Below, piece after piece: positions 1-12,466 of a DNA stretch of 64,000 nt (within the stretch, counting starts at the first letter, position 1; each line of letters opens with the position of its first letter). The translations under genes were made by a program, and so were the position numbers. The notes below the pieces were generated by a model. The model was given only the letters and a program-made list of their open reading frames with translations. It did not search any database and had not been told where the DNA came from. This stretch comes from Hippasteria phrygiana (lineage: Eukaryota > Echinodermata > Asteroidea > Valvatida > Goniasteridae): assembly GCA_037893225.1 (NCBI GenBank), contig JAZGUH010000358.1, positions 771,230 to 835,229 of the forward strand. Reading direction: 5' to 3'.

Positions 1-2953
1 TTGTTCCTCACTTCACTACTGAAACACCTCCATGTTACAAAGCCCGTGGAATTTTGTCTCCCCCTACAAAAGACATGTAATTCTTACCTAAGATCAATCA
101 TGTTTTGCAATGTTTGGTCATGACAGTGTTAACTATGAAAAACCCCATTTGGATGCTACATAATGCTTCCCATCATTTTCTTTTATCCTATACAGAAAGG
201 GCACATGTATTTTTTTGAGTGGCTTTCTTCCTATACCTGGACTTTTTTGGTAAAACACAAAGATATTGGTTATTGGATTTAATCAATATAGAATATATTC
301 AACATCCTTACAACTTTTTTGGCAAATTAGTAGATTGTAGACTTTCAAGCAGGCCCAGGTGAAAAAGTAGAAGAGCAGGATGAAAATTTAAAAAGAAATA
401 GGACAAAATAGAACTTTGGAGGACAAAATCAGGATAAAATTAGGACTTTTTGCAGGTTTTCAGTAGTTTTTAGTGATACTCACCCATGTCCACCACAAGC
501 CTCATTTGGCATGTTCTGTACTCACAACACCTGTGCTCCATCCTCAACTAAGCTCTTTGAAATAAAGTTGCAGTACTCCTGCACCCAAGCTCTTCATTGT
601 GTAATTTTCATGACAGTGTGTGACACTGTTATGAAAAATATTCAAGTAGATTTAATTTCACAGAATTGTGAGGAAAAACACAGGAAAAAAAAATTCAAGA
701 AAAAAAGTAGGACCAAGGTACACAAAAATTAGGACAAGGTACACAAAAAATTAGGACAAATTACGAAAAGTAGAAATACTTAAATGCATAAGATTGTCAT
801 GGATTTTGTTCTGTAGGTATTCATGGAACTAAGGTAAAGAGATCACTCTAAGAAAAAAAATACACAAACAAAATCCATCCGTTGGATTGTTTCCCACCCC
901 CCCCCCCCCCCTAATTTGTGTTGGCTGAATTGATGTCTAGAAATGCTTAAAAATGCTGGTATAATGAAGAACAATCTCTTCTTCTGAAACTGTACAAATT
1001 AGTTATCCTGCTCTCTGCCAGCAAAGGTAGATAATTAGTGTTTAACTCTGAAGTGACCATTTAATCTTTTTGCTGGCCTCTCTTGTATCAAACGCTGCAT
1101 GTTCCCATTGTCATTAAAAGCATCCTGCACCCTTGTATAATTCTTGTGAAAAAATATGTGAATAGTTGTCCTTGAATCACAGCTACCATAAACTACCACG
1201 GAATGCAAAGAAATCATTCCTGTACTGTACAGGTTGACCAAAAAGCTGTTTGACCATAACAATATTCTCTAACATCCAGGCTCCAGAAAAGTTATTTTTA
1301 ACCAGAGGTTTCTTTTTGAAGAGTTCAGTTCCAACTAGACACCATTCTCATCACAGGTGCAGCATGTATATATTATCTGAAGATACCTATTCCCTTATAA
1401 AGTTTATTTTTGAATAAAAAAAAATTCACTTCAAAAAAGTTACAGGCATGTCAGTTTTTCAAGACATCCGTGTACTGTTTCAAACTGCTGTAAAATACCC
1501 AAACTACTTTTCAGGTAGTTTGAAGATTCAAAGGCCCAGAAGATTTTGATAGCAATTCGTCATCAAGCAATTCGTCATCATCTACGCTGTGTTTACCAAG
1601 AGTGTAGGATAAAGCCATCCCTACAGGGGCGGAGCCAGGTATTTTTTGCATGGGGGTTCAGGCCTGACACACATTTCTTTTTTACCTATAACACCAAACA
1701 AAAGTACAGGTTAAAAGCTTTAATTTGATATATTGTGTGTTGTGGTATCTCGTTCTTAGCCCTTGATACAAACTTTTAAAATTATCAGAGTCTTGACCCC
1801 TTGTTTTGAGAAAATGAAGCTCAAAGTTTGTGATCTGTGCACACTTTAATTAACCAGAGTTCAAAAATGAAATCATCACCCAAAAATATTTCGTGAAGAG
1901 TTTCAGTTTAAAATCTTTGGGATATGACAGAATAGAGTATTTTTTTTCTGAAATACAGTATACAGTTGTTAAAAATCCCAAAATTGACTTTTCAGTGAAA
2001 AATTGTTGTTTCTGTTTGTAACCCAGGAAGCCATAATGCGACTCTATTCTCATTTTGTGCCATCAGGTCACATATAGTACGGTGTGCTTTCCTCGTGATC
2101 AGGCACGGTTCTACGGGGGGGATGGGGGGGGGGGGGGGGGGGGCTTTAGCCCCCCCAAACTTTTGTCTAGCCCCCCCCCCCAAAAAAAAAATGCAAAAAA
2201 AAAAATACTGGAAAATACTGGATCTGCATTTAAGTGAAAGAGCAGTAGCGAAAGTTAAATTTATTATTTTGTTTTTAGGAATTGACCGTGGTGACATGTG
2301 GCCTATTTCCGAGTAGTATAATGGGGTGTAAATGGTGCCACCATCGTCAAAAGAGGGTCCCTACCCCCGCTTGTGGGGACAACCTAACTCATAGAATTGC
2401 CACGTCTCCACAGACATACACACACAGTTGTGTTTTCCTATACTACTGAAGACAATGCTTTGTGTTTCCTATTGTTCCTTTAATATTACACAACGCCATA
2501 GACTAAGCATGTATCTTTAACAAAAGACCAACTCCCGAGGACAAGAAAGATTCCTTTGTATTTTCTTTCTCCAAATTATGTGGAGGGAGGCAAAACAAAA
2601 AACAAGAAAACCAAATGCCTTTGGCCTTCTTATGCTCTCCACTCTCTATACCTCTATACCACATCATGTATGAAGACAGAAGTCATTAGGGCTAAGTTGT
2701 GGTATTGTATGGTTAATCTGTCCTTGCAGAACTAATCGCTGTTTTATAGTACAAAATGTGATTACGTAATAAGGAGGGGGGATGTTGAAGTTGAATTGGC
2801 TTTTAAACCTCTTCATGCCATCACTCTTTCTATGCAGTTCCTTAGTTTGCCAAACTATGGAATAAGATCTACTCAAGTCATTGAATCCCTATTGTTGGAT
2901 TTTGGGATTATTTCTGGACTGTTAGTTTGTCACAATACATGTATAGTCGCTCA
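1..2953. other. Noncoding AT-rich DNA, no gene seen
   Basis: No reading frame here looks like a protein; all are short and lack recognisable motifs. The stretch contains a C homopolymer near 897-911, a G tract near 2115-2142 with flanking C and A runs, and a short segment at 1625-1720 that resembles the GGATCCAGG-ended repeats found later in the window. The rest is low-complexity AT-rich sequence. Confidence 0.6.
2400..2570 (+). repeat. Dispersed direct repeat, copy 1
   Basis: This segment is repeated in the same orientation at 9690-9876. Both contain ACAATGCTTTGTGTTTCCTA, a CCATAGACTAA motif and GAGGACAAGAAAGATTC followed by a T-rich stretch. The copies differ by substitutions and small indels, so this is an old interspersed repeat. 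No coding capacity is visible. Confidence 0.7.
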
Positions 2954-3288
2954 TAGAGCTGTTAATTTTTTATTAACATAGGGCGGTTAATTAGAAACTG
3001 GGTTTGACCAAATATTTGATACTCGCCGATCAAGTTTTCACGCGTCAGCTGCAACTGCATACCGCATCGGTAAAATGTTGCACCTGATTGACATGTTTGC
3101 TTGCGCAAGATCATTACGGGCACGTATAACGTTCTGATAACAAGGAACCAAACTCCAGCCTTTCTAAATAGCATCAAAGGCGTATCTCTACATGCATATA
3201 CTTCAAATATTCGAACCAGCCAAAAAGTATTCAAACATTTGGTTGACGATCAAATATTTAAATATTCAATATATTCGGGACAGCCCTA
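2954..3288. mobile_element. Ac-like hAT MITE (TAGGGCTG family), copy A
   Basis: The element begins TAGAGCTGTTAATTTT and ends GGGACAGCCCTA. It is bounded by GTCGCTCA on the left (2946-2953) and GTCACTCA on the right (3289-3296), an 8-bp target duplication with one mismatch. An 8-bp duplication and a TAGGG-type terminus are typical of hAT transposons related to Ac. Inside are AT-rich motifs related to TATTCGAATA, shared with the copies at 39423 and 40267. It has no transposase and is non-autonomous. Confidence 0.75.
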
Positions 3289-3885
3289 GTCACTCATCAT
3301 TAAATAATTTATTAATTTCAATTTTACATGCAAGAAAGGAATAATTTGTTGCTACACTGCTAGATTTTTACAAATTTATATTGATGATTTCACCTGGTTC
3401 CCCAGATACAACGCCAAAACAATGGATAAGAAATTGAATTTTTATAATGTTGATTTATTGTTTTAAAAATGTAACAACAAATCATTCAGAAGGAGCAGAA
3501 TTGCAGGTCAAACTTCATGGATCTGTCATTTTTTGTTTGTGGTGAAGATGTTAACTATGTGCAAATTTCCAAATTGATTCATCACTGTATACTGACTGTT
3601 ACACAAGTGAGTAACGCAGGGAAAGTATATTTGTCAAATTCTGTGGGGAATAGATTTCAAATTTTGCAGCAATCTACTCGTATTCTACTATCACAAAACT
3701 GGCAACATTATACTACGGGATGTTCCCATTTATTTTCAATGCTCCATTTGGGAACATGGAGTTTGACATATTTCTAGAGTGTTCCCCACAGACCGATTTG
3801 AATGAGCATGCATGCTCTGTGGCAAAGATTCCAGTAACATCATGGGAAGGCCTGATGTTCTCAATTGGAACAGGCAAGATCTATA

Positions 3886-4605
3886 GCCGTGCCTGCACTG
3901 GACTTTTTTTGGGAAGGTTTTACCGAGACGATGGTAAAATGAAAAATGGGTCAAATGTGACCACCGTCTGCACTTGGACTTTCGACATGGGAATAAAATT
4001 TTACCAAGACCGTGGTAGAAGTAACCGAGCTGTCAGTATAATGACTCATGAGTGCACTTTGCGTGACCTTTCTGCATTGACCCGATTGACCCAAAGCGCA
4101 TGCGCCTTTTCATTCTTTTTTGCCGATGTGTAGACGTTGACGTCCTTCATTATCATCTGGGAATGATGCACTGATGAAACACCAATCAAACTTCCGACTT
4201 TATCAATAATAATATCTGCCATGATTGTGACCAAAAGAGGAACAATGCACTGGAATTTGGAAACTTGCCACATGCGCCGCACCGCGGTGAAACGATGCAA
4301 AGTGCATGTGTGGTGTCCCTGTGTAGCATGACCTCGCGCTCTTGCCAGTACGCTTTTCTGAGCCGCTTTTACCGACTCGCACTGTCCGCACTGGACTTAT
4401 CGTCTCGGGAAAAGTTACCTGGTCAGTTTTCCTGGGCAGCAGTTGCCCAGTAGAAGTAGCCGCTGGACTCGGGAAAAGTAACTGCAGAGAGGGAAACATT
4501 CCACTGATCAGGTTGTCCGCACTGGACTTAAAATGGGAAAAGTACCCATTGTCTCGGTAAGCTTTACAAAAAAAAGTCCAGTGCGGACTGGGCTTAAGTC
4601 TACAA
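3886..4605. mobile_element. Foldback MITE with AGTCCAGTGC termini
   Basis: The left end reads CTGCACTGGACTTTTTTTGG followed by a TTACCGAGACGATGG motif. The right end (about 4552-4605) is its inverse, with AAAAAGTCCAGTGCGGAC. Terminal inverted repeats are about 50 bp. Subterminal GGGAAAAGT and CCGCACTGGACTT motifs recur inside, at 4380-4400 and 4518-4532. No transposase is present. The exact ends and target duplication are uncertain. Confidence 0.6.
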
Positions 4606-6755
4606 AGCATTGAGTTTTTGTGATGCTCCCTAAATACTGATCACAAATATTGAACAATACAACAATACTTTAATTTGTATGTATTCCTAAGTCTGTCAAA
4701 ATCTTAGACTGTGACACAAATTAACAAACTGCCGATACCATTTTCTGTATTTAAAAAAAGAAAACATTCATGAGAATAAAATAAAGGTGAAATACGAAAG
4801 TATCATAAATGAAAAATTTCTAATTTTTCTAATGATGGATTAGGTACATGTATAAGGTCAAATGACTCTGCTGTCAATCACGAGTCATTCGCAACAATTC
4901 CTTTGTTTATGATGATAACATTAATTTTTTAACTCAACTAATATTCAAACGATTCTTTCAAAAGACAAACCCTGGCAGCAAAACATTTGCTGACAAAAAA
5001 AACCCAAGCTTTCAGTAATAAATCAACACGCCTGAATTTGTTTTCTTCTCACAAAAAAAGAAGCCAAAATACTAATGTCAATATATTACATATTGACAAC
5101 ACACATTTACTGAGGCATAACAAAATGCACGCATCATAACGATGAATGTTTTGTTAGCATTTCCCATTATCCCGAATTCCCCCGTACATGCATAACACTA
5201 CAGTCTTACCCGCAGCACTCATATCCTTCGATGTACACCGGCTATTCCTGACCCATTCAGCTAGTCTCATTGGCCCTGCTGAGATCCCCCCCTGCTAATG
5301 CAGCGGGTTGCTGAACCTTGTCAAGTGGAAAAAGATACAAAAGACTGGAAGCGACCCTTCCTTAACCAGGCATTTGATTCAGGAGTCAGACTGGTTCAGT
5401 GTTCAGCATGTGCATGACATTCCGCTAGTATGTGACTGCTCTCTCTGCCTTACATTGAGGTCAGGGGTGACAATAAACACGTAGCCACTGGGATCCTGCT
5501 CTCTGTACATGGTTACGTGCTCTCTCTACACGCACACCCTGCACACCTGTACGTGGTATGGTCAGACTCGTCCAACTACGGGTTGTGAAATCCCTTAAAA
5601 AACAGGAGATCACCGATTCGGTCTTATTTTCTCCACCTGTGTGTTCCAAGTCTAAACTTAAGTACACCACTGAACACTACCCTGGTGTACATGTACGTGT
5701 ATGTCGCTGCCAGCATGTTTGTAGATTAGGTGGGAGGCTGGTCTATCTGTCGTCCTCGTTGAAATGGCAATTTGCGGTTTTAGCAAAAACAAACATGTCT
5801 AAACCACTCATTCACAAGGGAATACAGAAATTGTCAATGGCACCACATTTAAAGAGACATTTCTTTTGAGAAAAGTCTTTTTAGAAACTTGTGCATTAAA
5901 ATACTGGAATTCCTAAGTAATGCCTAATTAATTGTGACAGTCACAGATTACTTTAGAAAAAAAAACACTTTAAGTTAAAGGGTGCATTCAGACAAAAAGA
6001 CACACCAGGAAACTTCACCCCAAAATAGTGACAAGAACAAAACTTTACGTGCAATTAAAAAAAAAGTTGTGAAACAAAATATAATTGTTCTAATTTAGAA
6101 GACTGCTGTGCAATGCAAAGGCAGAAATTTAAATATCCAGATCTTGAAAATTATTCCTTCTCCCATTAACAAATCAAAGGAAAAATCTGAATGATAAACA
6201 CTTGTCCAAATTAAGGAGTTACCAAAAAATAATCTGGGTAAAAAACCTAAATTGAAAAGTTTCGGTCATAATATTTATTGGTATTTCTTAGCAAAACACC
6301 AGTATTCAGGCAAAAACAGAGTAAGGGTCCCATTCAAAATGTCCAATGTTTTTTAAATTTCGGGGTTTTTTCCCCAAATTTTGTTGACCCACCCATAACC
6401 CACCCACCCAAATTTTCAATCTTAAAATATTGATTTTCCATTCAATAAAACAAAATTATAAAATGTCCAGTTCAGTGACAGCGTGATACAGCTGTGAGTC
6501 TCACACGCTTGAACATGTGCCCTGATGACTTCTAGTGTTTCATTACTTGATAGAATGTGGGGAATGATTGATTGCAGTCATTGTAATTGGCAAGTCAAAA
6601 GTGGAGTTTTTTTTGTTTTTTTTCCCTTTATTTGTTTATTGTAAAGTGAATATTGATTTTCAATAATTTTCCTTGACCCACTCACCCACATTTTCAAAAG
6701 AAATAAAAATGTAAAATCATTTTAAAATTATTAAATGGCCACTAAAGTGAATGAC
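4606..6755. other. Noncoding DNA, no gene seen
   Basis: Mostly AT-rich sequence with A and T runs. The short reading frames near 5460-5870 show no domain or homology I recognise. Nothing else is supported. Confidence 0.55.
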
Positions 6756-6759
6756 TTAA

Positions 6760-7380
6760 AGCCGGCCGCACACGAGAGCTATCTGCTGAGCAAAAAATCA
6801 TTCGAGGCCGTTTGCTCAGCACGTAGCTCACCGTGTGCGGTCAATTTTGGGTGCGTTTTCTGCCTCGTGAGATCATGTTTGATTTTGTTCGCCTTGCGAG
6901 GCGAAAAACTCACCGTGTGCGGGCAACCTGAGCTACGTGCTGAGCAAAAAAAATGAACTAGCCAATGAAAGCGTATATTCTGTTCACGTGGGACGTAATC
7001 ATACATGCAGCCTTTATACGTATACATGTATTACGTGTTTGAGTCAATGGGATGAAACTTTTGGTTCAGGGCCTTGTTGGCCAACGGATTTTAATTTTTG
7101 GTTGAACTTTGTGTTCTTTTTCTAAAGAAAAGGATAATAAAAGTGCTTTTTAATTGAGAAAATAGCAAGGAAGAACCAGTATGTGCAGGCACAGTTCAGG
7201 GAATGATCAGTTGATTTTAGTTTTTTTTTCATTTCAAGAGATAGCCGCAGTGAGTCAGAACTCGTTTGAGGGGAAGGGGAAAGTGGGAGTTATTAACGGC
7301 ATCATTCCTCTTTCTTTCCATTATTTTTTGATCTGCGGGAAAGGTTGGAGGACGAAGGATTCTGTTAAGCGAAGTATAAT
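6760..7380 (+). repeat. Left terminal inverted repeat
   Basis: This arm pairs with 8390-9015 in inverse orientation, with scattered substitutions and indels. It carries subterminal palindromic motifs around TGCTGAGCA and GTAGCTCA near 6779-6830 and again near 6930-6950. Such motifs could be transposase binding sites. Confidence 0.8.
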
Positions 7381-7482
7381 GATAGGTTAGTGACTGGTCT
7401 GCAATCTACGAATAAGCTGATGGGTATGCCTGCCATGTGGGCGTGTGACTGAGCCACCCTGATCGTAATTCCTTTCTATTTC

Positions 7483-7501
7483 TTCTTCTTCTTCTTCTTC
7501 T
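7483..7501 (+). repeat. (TTC)n microsatellite
   Basis: Six TTC-type units in a row inside the core of the TTAA element. Confidence 0.85.
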
Positions 7502-7962
7502 GTAAAATATGCCTCTAGGAAATCAGTTCTGGCCACTGTTTCTGCAAAATGGCAGTCAGTGGGTTAGGTTCGTAGCCTCGTCAATACATCCAAACGTCCA
7601 CGGGCCAATCGTGTACGTCATTCCCAGAGAGCGGGAGTTTCAAAACTCGTCTCTGGTCTTGGCTACGCAAGGACTGGTTTCTGTATAAAAACAGTGGCTC
7701 TTTGTTTTCATTATATTTATTTTAACCGGTGATAATATGCTGCCCCATGCTTTTCTTTTCTTTTTGGAAGGGGAAGCAGAGCATATTTTCTCTGCTTTTT
7801 TTCGCAATTCATCAGTCACCATCTTTTCTGTTTTATATTATGTTTACTAACTTTACTTGCTATATGGCAGAAAAATCTTACATATTGCCGGTACTTCTTT
7901 TAATGATTGAAGTAAGGGGATTTTGAGTTATTTGTTTTTATTTTGGTCTTGAAATCCAATCC

Positions 7963-8401
7963 TTACTGATCATTATTTTGTTCTTCCAGTAGTCCCAATA
8001 GGATTTGCACATTCTCCTCATCCAGATTTTTTTCTTGGTTGGATTGTGGAGATGTTTGAATCCCGGACCGAACCAGGTCATCTTTATATGTTTTATGTCG
8101 TTTGTATGCCAAGATAGGTTGGCTCAAAAGAGCGAGCATCCTTGTCGCATTTTTCACTTTCTGTAGATGTTGCGAGACCAGACAGATCTTTCTTTGCCTT
8201 CCTTCGTTTGTCGTGTTTTTTTGCTTTATTGATTCCCTCGCTATGTTCAGGCAGACTCAATGTATTATACGCAGTCCGTATTTTGCTCTGTGATATCTGC
8301 CAGAGAGCGTACGTGGAATCTGTAGTTTGCGTAGCATGAGTGTGGCAACTTCTTATAGTGTGAGTCAAGACCTTCGTCTTATCTTCCAACCTTTCCCGCA
8401 A
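7963..8401 (-). pseudogene. Two overlapping unrecognised frames in the element core
   Basis: Two minus-strand frames overlap: 8401-8093 (102 residues, rich in Lys, Thr and Ser) and 8157-7963 (64 residues). The second contains QPILAYKRHKTYKDDLVRS (about 8121-8064). This resembles NPILAYRRPRNLRDLIVRA in the region just before the endonuclease of the Penelope-like protein at 24558-27272. The first frame starts inside the right terminal repeat. Together they could be remnants of one frameshifted gene. Neither shows a catalytic motif, so function is unknown; coding status is doubtful. Confidence 0.35.
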
Positions 8402-9015
8402 ATCAAAAAGTACTGGAAATAAAGAGGAATGACCCTGTTGATGCCGTTAACAACTCCCACTTCCCCCTCCCTCTCAAGTTCTGACTCACTGCAGCTATTT
8501 CTTGAAATGATAAAAAAAACTAAAATCAACAATCAACTGATCATTCCCTGAACTGTGCCTGCACATACGGGTTCTTCCTTGCTATTTTCTCAATTAAAAA
8601 GCACTTCATCCTTTTCTTTATAAAAAAACCCAAAGTTCAACCAAGAATTAAAATCTGTTGGCCAACAAGGCCCTAAACCAAAAGTTCCATCCCATTGTCT
8701 CAAACACGTAATACATGTACTATGTACATATGCATACGTATAAAGGCTGCATGTATGATTACGCCCCACATGAACAGAGTATGCGCTTTAATTGGCTAGT
8801 TCATCTTTTTGCTCAGCACGTAGCTCAGGTTGCCCGCACACGGTGAGTTTTTTGCCTCGCGAGGCGAAAAAAAATCAAACATGACAGATATTTGCTTCAC
8901 GGCCTCGCGAGGAAGAAAACACACAAAAATATTTACCGCACACAGTGAGCTACGTGCTGAGCAAATGGCCTCGAATGATTTTTTGCTCAGCAGATAGATC
9001 TCGTGTGCGGCGGGC
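8390..9015 (-). repeat. Right terminal inverted repeat
   Basis: Inverse of the left arm at 6760-7380. The match decays near 8390, where the unique core starts. It ends exactly at TTAA (9016-9019). Confidence 0.8.
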
Positions 9016-9154
9016 TTAAGATATCTCTGAGCAGGCACGGTTCATTCTATTCATCCTTCGGGAAGACAATGTGCAACTGAAATGCTACTCCGCTGTATAA
9101 TCGGACCGATTGGTTTGTAAAAAAAAAGGCTACAAAATTGGTATAAATAATTGT

Positions 9155-9174
9155 CATGCATGCATGCATGCATG
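9155..9174. repeat. (CATG)n microsatellite
   Basis: Five exact CATG units, self-complementary, just outside the right end of the TTAA element. Confidence 0.9.
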
Positions 9175-9332
9175 ACTTTTTATATTATTTTTTTGTCTGG
9201 CAACTTCTTTGAAGATCTGGCTGCTTGAAAAGAATGTTGCGATCTGACAATTTTGGTTGAAGCTGCTCAAGTCTTTCTAATGTTTTAGGCTAGTTGCAAT
9301 ATCTGCAGATGTCTGGGGTACATACATGATGA

Positions 9333-9598
9333 GGGTCATTCCATAAATTTGGGGTCCAAAAGTGTGACATTGTTTGGAGTCCCTGTTACACCTGGCCTGT
9401 GTAATTTCCCATCAAGTATCATTAAAATTGACTTCACACTATTATTTACTTGTTTGGCAGGTACTTTGCTTTTAATACACAATCACTCTTGGAGATATAG
9501 AAGGCATTAAAGAACGTGTCTGGAATTGCAAAATATTATGTCAATACAGGGACACAAAAAATGTCACACTTTTAGACCCCAAATTTATGGAATGACCC
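9333..9598. mobile_element. Foldback MITE, GGGTCATTCC family, copy 1
   Basis: The 266-bp unit begins GGGTCATTCCATAAATTTGG and ends with the inverse, CCAAATTTATGGAATGACCC. The terminal inverted repeats run about 40 bp and extend into an AAAAGTGTGACAT motif. Other copies lie at 18584-18827, 38478-38728 and 52004-52262, and share an internal ATCACTCTTGGAGATA motif. No coding capacity. Superfamily is not clear because the target duplication is short or eroded. Confidence 0.85.
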
Positions 9599-9689
9599 AT
9601 ACATATATGCATCGCTATTCTGATGCGCTAAAAAGCATATCTCTAATTAAAGTTCATCAATAGGATGAAGAAAACTTCCACTAACACAA

Positions 9690-9876
9690 ATGTACACAAA
9701 AATGTACACACAGTCGTACTTTCCTATACTCGTGAGGACAATGCTTTGTGTTTCCTATTCTTCCTTTAATATAACCCAACCCCATAGACTAAAGCACGTA
9801 TCTTTACGTTGGACCGATTTTAACAAAAGAACGACTCTCGAGGACAAGAAAGATTCTTTTGTATTTTCTTTCTCCT
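9690..9876 (+). repeat. Dispersed direct repeat, copy 2
   Basis: Second copy of the repeat at 2400-2570, in the same orientation and slightly longer owing to a small internal insertion near 9800-9820. Confidence 0.7.
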
Positions 9877-10936
9877 CTTGTCCTCGAACGTAGTACAATA
9901 CAAGAGCACACTATCATGTAAGTGACGTTTGCACATTGATACCCTTTACTGCAAAAAAAGTTTTTTTTTTCTGGCTAAAAACGTCAAAATAATGTTTGAT
10001 TTTCTGCTGGTGTGGAGCAGTCATGCTTAGATGAGAAATGAGACAATATATAAATAGGGGCAGATCCAGGTATTTTTCATTTTTATTTTTTTTTTTTTTT
10101 ATATTTTTTTTAGGTCTGACAGTTTTTAGTTTTACTTGAAAAAAAACATATCAAAAACATTTTAAAATATGGCCAAGGCTGTTTCGTCTCCCGCAATTTT
10201 TTATTTGTTTTTAATGTAAAACCAAAATTCGATATGATTTGCTTGGATAATAAGGTCCTAAGTCCCGCAGATTATAGATAAAATGATGTTGTACTCAGTA
10301 AATTATATGCTAGTCCAAATTATTGAAAATTTGTGAACTCCTGCATGTATAATGATTTGGTTCCATAACCCAACATTTTCATGCACCTGGTGAAACAATA
10401 CAACTGTATGTCATAAAATTACATACAGCAGCCATGGTAAATGTGAAAATGTTGGTAATTTCAGAATGTCTACCTCGTAGACGCATTAGCATAGAGCTCG
10501 TAATTGTAACGATCCATGAAAGTACACGTACCAGTTACCTTGTCTGTGGTGCTTGCATTTAAAAAAAAAAAAAAAAAACGAACAGGAAAAAAACAAGAGA
10601 ATTGATAACCTTAAAATCATCCACATTTTTTTTTCTACTTCATTTTTCTCAGTCAAATGTTCAGTCCGGTCTGATTTTGCAAAAATACTGTACATGTATG
10701 TCACAAATATAATACTTTAAACATTGTGTGCGCTTCTCCCTGCAATTTGTGTACCAAACATGTATTTACAAGATGTAACAATGAATGATTAATGGCAAAT
10801 GAATATTAATGGTATGATGAGAAATCTAAGGTGGAGTGCTAAGTGTGGATTGGAACTTCAATTACCCGAGGCATTTTGATTCAACTCCTTTATATATATC
10901 AAATTGCCCAAATTAGAACTACATGTACTGTACACG
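9877..10936. other. Noncoding DNA with poly-A and poly-T tracts
   Basis: No plausible gene. A fragment at 10062-10130 begins GGGGCAGATCCAGGTATTTT and resembles the start of the GGATCCAGG-ended repeats. There is a long T tract near 10087-10110 and an A tract near 10561-10578. Confidence 0.55.
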
Positions 10937-11246
10937 TCAATTGAAAGTTAACCTGAAAATGGAAATTTCTCTTCACACTTTTTCTCTTCCCAGGGAGTTC
11001 GTTTGCATTTCAGAAAATGTGAAGAAACAAAAATTGCCAAAGTGGGAAAACATTTTCACACCTTTTCGCACAAGTGGGAAAACATTTTCCCGCCTTTTCA
11101 CACGGGTGGAAACAATATTTTCACACCTGAATTCACAGGTGGCAAAAGTTGTGTGAGAAATGTGAAATGTGAATGCGAATCGGAGAATGGGAATTCTGTT
11201 CACAAAATGTCCCATTCCCATTCACAGTGTTAACTTTCAATTGCAA
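10937..11246. mobile_element. Putative foldback element with CAATTGAAAGTTAAC ends
   Basis: The segment starts TCAATTGAAAGTTAACCTG and ends GTTAACTTTCAATTGC, a terminal inverted repeat of about 16 bp. Inside, the block GTGGGAAAACATTTTC repeats with variations (11040-11130). Two overlapping frames here are repeat-encoded and not gene-like. No clear target duplication was found. Confidence 0.5.
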
Positions 11247-11500
11247 GGTACTGAGTGCCATTCTTGACTACACTAATACAGTAACCTACACAATAGCCCC
11301 CTCTGCAGCTTTAGAAACTTCTGGCCCCAGTTCTCCCCAAACCTACAGGGATACTAATCTGGAACCAAGCCAATATTCACGATACAGCGTGCAATCCTTG
11401 AAACTGCAGAGGTCACTAGTGAACTTCTGGCCATCTTCGGACAGTCTGAGACCAGAGGAGGTGTTTTGGGGGTCAACAACCCTCTCCCCAATGCCGTTTT

Positions 11501-11795
11501 GGGGCACCGTGGTCCAACGGTTACTGTGTCTGACTCACATTCGATGGTATGTGGGTTCGAACCCCGCCAGGGGATTATGGTGCTTGTGTGCTTGGGCAAG
11601 ACACTTTACCACAATTGTCTCTCTCCACCCAGGAGTATTTGGGTACGTGAGGGTAGAGAACAGATTGCGCTGATCTCGAACTGCTGCATAGAACTGATCT
11701 CAAGGCCTGATAACCAGGGGTAATAATTGTGAATCGCTTTGAGACATTTGTATTAAAGCGCTATATAAGCACCGAATTATTATTATTATTTTAAT
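11501..11795 (+). repeat. tRNA-derived SINE with (ATT)n tail
   Basis: The head contains an A-box-like TGGTCCAACGGTT and a B-box GGTTCGAACCCC, as in tRNA-derived SINEs transcribed by RNA polymerase III. The body contains GGGCAAGACACTTTA, and the 3' part AAAGCGCTATATAAGCACC is followed by an ATT repeat tail (about 11777-11793). A reverse-oriented partial copy lies at 35605-35795. The tail sequence resembles deeply conserved SINE tails in other animals; that comparison is from memory. Confidence 0.8.
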
Positions 11796-12183
11796 TTTCT
11801 TTTCTTTGACATGTACACACAATGTAACAACCTCAGACCATGCCCATACATGTAATAAGTCACCATTTTAGGTGTTTTTGCTCAAGCCCGAAAAACCTAA
11901 TGTTTATCAACAATTATTATTCTTTTCTTTTTCTCGTTCATTATTTTTTCCAAGCAAACTTTTATCAAGTTTGATTCACAACCTACTGAAGATGTGCAAA
12001 AATGTAACGATGTCGTGATGACATCATCATAGTTGTCAAATTACAAGGAAAGAAACCACAAAATCAAGCACACTTTTTTATTGGCAGGGTGATTTGCTTT
12101 ACCATACATGTACTTGTCTTAGGCCAAGGCCCAATTTCATAGCGCTGCTTAACGGTATTAAGCAGAAAAGTTGTGCTAACTAT

Positions 12184-12466
12184 TGGGGGATCAGGTTGGT
12201 GTAGTGGTACTTTCCTCGCCTTCCACCACTGTGACCCTGGTTCGAATCCCGGCTGGGGCCAACATGTGGATTGGGTTTTCAGTCCCTACCTGATTCCGTG
12301 GGTTTTCTCCAGAATTATTCTCAGAATGTATTCACGTCTAAAACTGTTACTTCCTTCCTCATCTTCTTCTATCATATGGGACCCCACCCCACTTGAAAGT
12401 CAAAAGACTTTCGTGGGCTATCCAGGCGGAACGCCAAATAAATAAATAAATAAATAAATAAATAGC
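12184..12466 (+). repeat. tRNA-derived SINE with (AAAT)n tail
   Basis: The head has an A-box-like TTGGTGTAGTGGT and a B-box GGTTCGAATCCCGG. The body ends in AACGCC followed by seven AAAT units (about 12437-12464). Flanking AGCAGAAAAGTT and AGCAGGAAAATTT look like an imperfect target duplication made by retrotransposition. It is a different family from the SINE at 11501. Confidence 0.75.

Larger units (their letters stand above)
6760..9015. mobile_element. TTAA-flanked DNA transposon with ~620-bp terminal inverted repeats
   Basis: A TTAA lies on each side (6756-6759 and 9016-9019). The left end begins AGCCGGCCGCACACGAG and the right end is its near-inverse. The two arms stay alignable for about 620 bp (6760-7380 against 9015-8390), including TGCTGAGCAAAAAATCATTC and CACCGTGTGCGGGCAACCTG. 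TTAA duplications are known from the piggyBac and Kolobok superfamilies; Kolobok proteins can carry THAP domains. Parts of the arms also occur in the THAP-bearing element at 22807-28034, near 24020-24170 and 27370-27430, so the two are related. The core is about 1 kb and has no recognisable transposase, so this is probably a non-autonomous derivative. Superfamily assignment is inference. Confidence 0.8.

Noticed and set aside
11003..11673. 166- and 76-residue frames around 11.0-11.7 kb
   Set aside because: They run through a foldback repeat and a tRNA-derived SINE and have no protein-like features.
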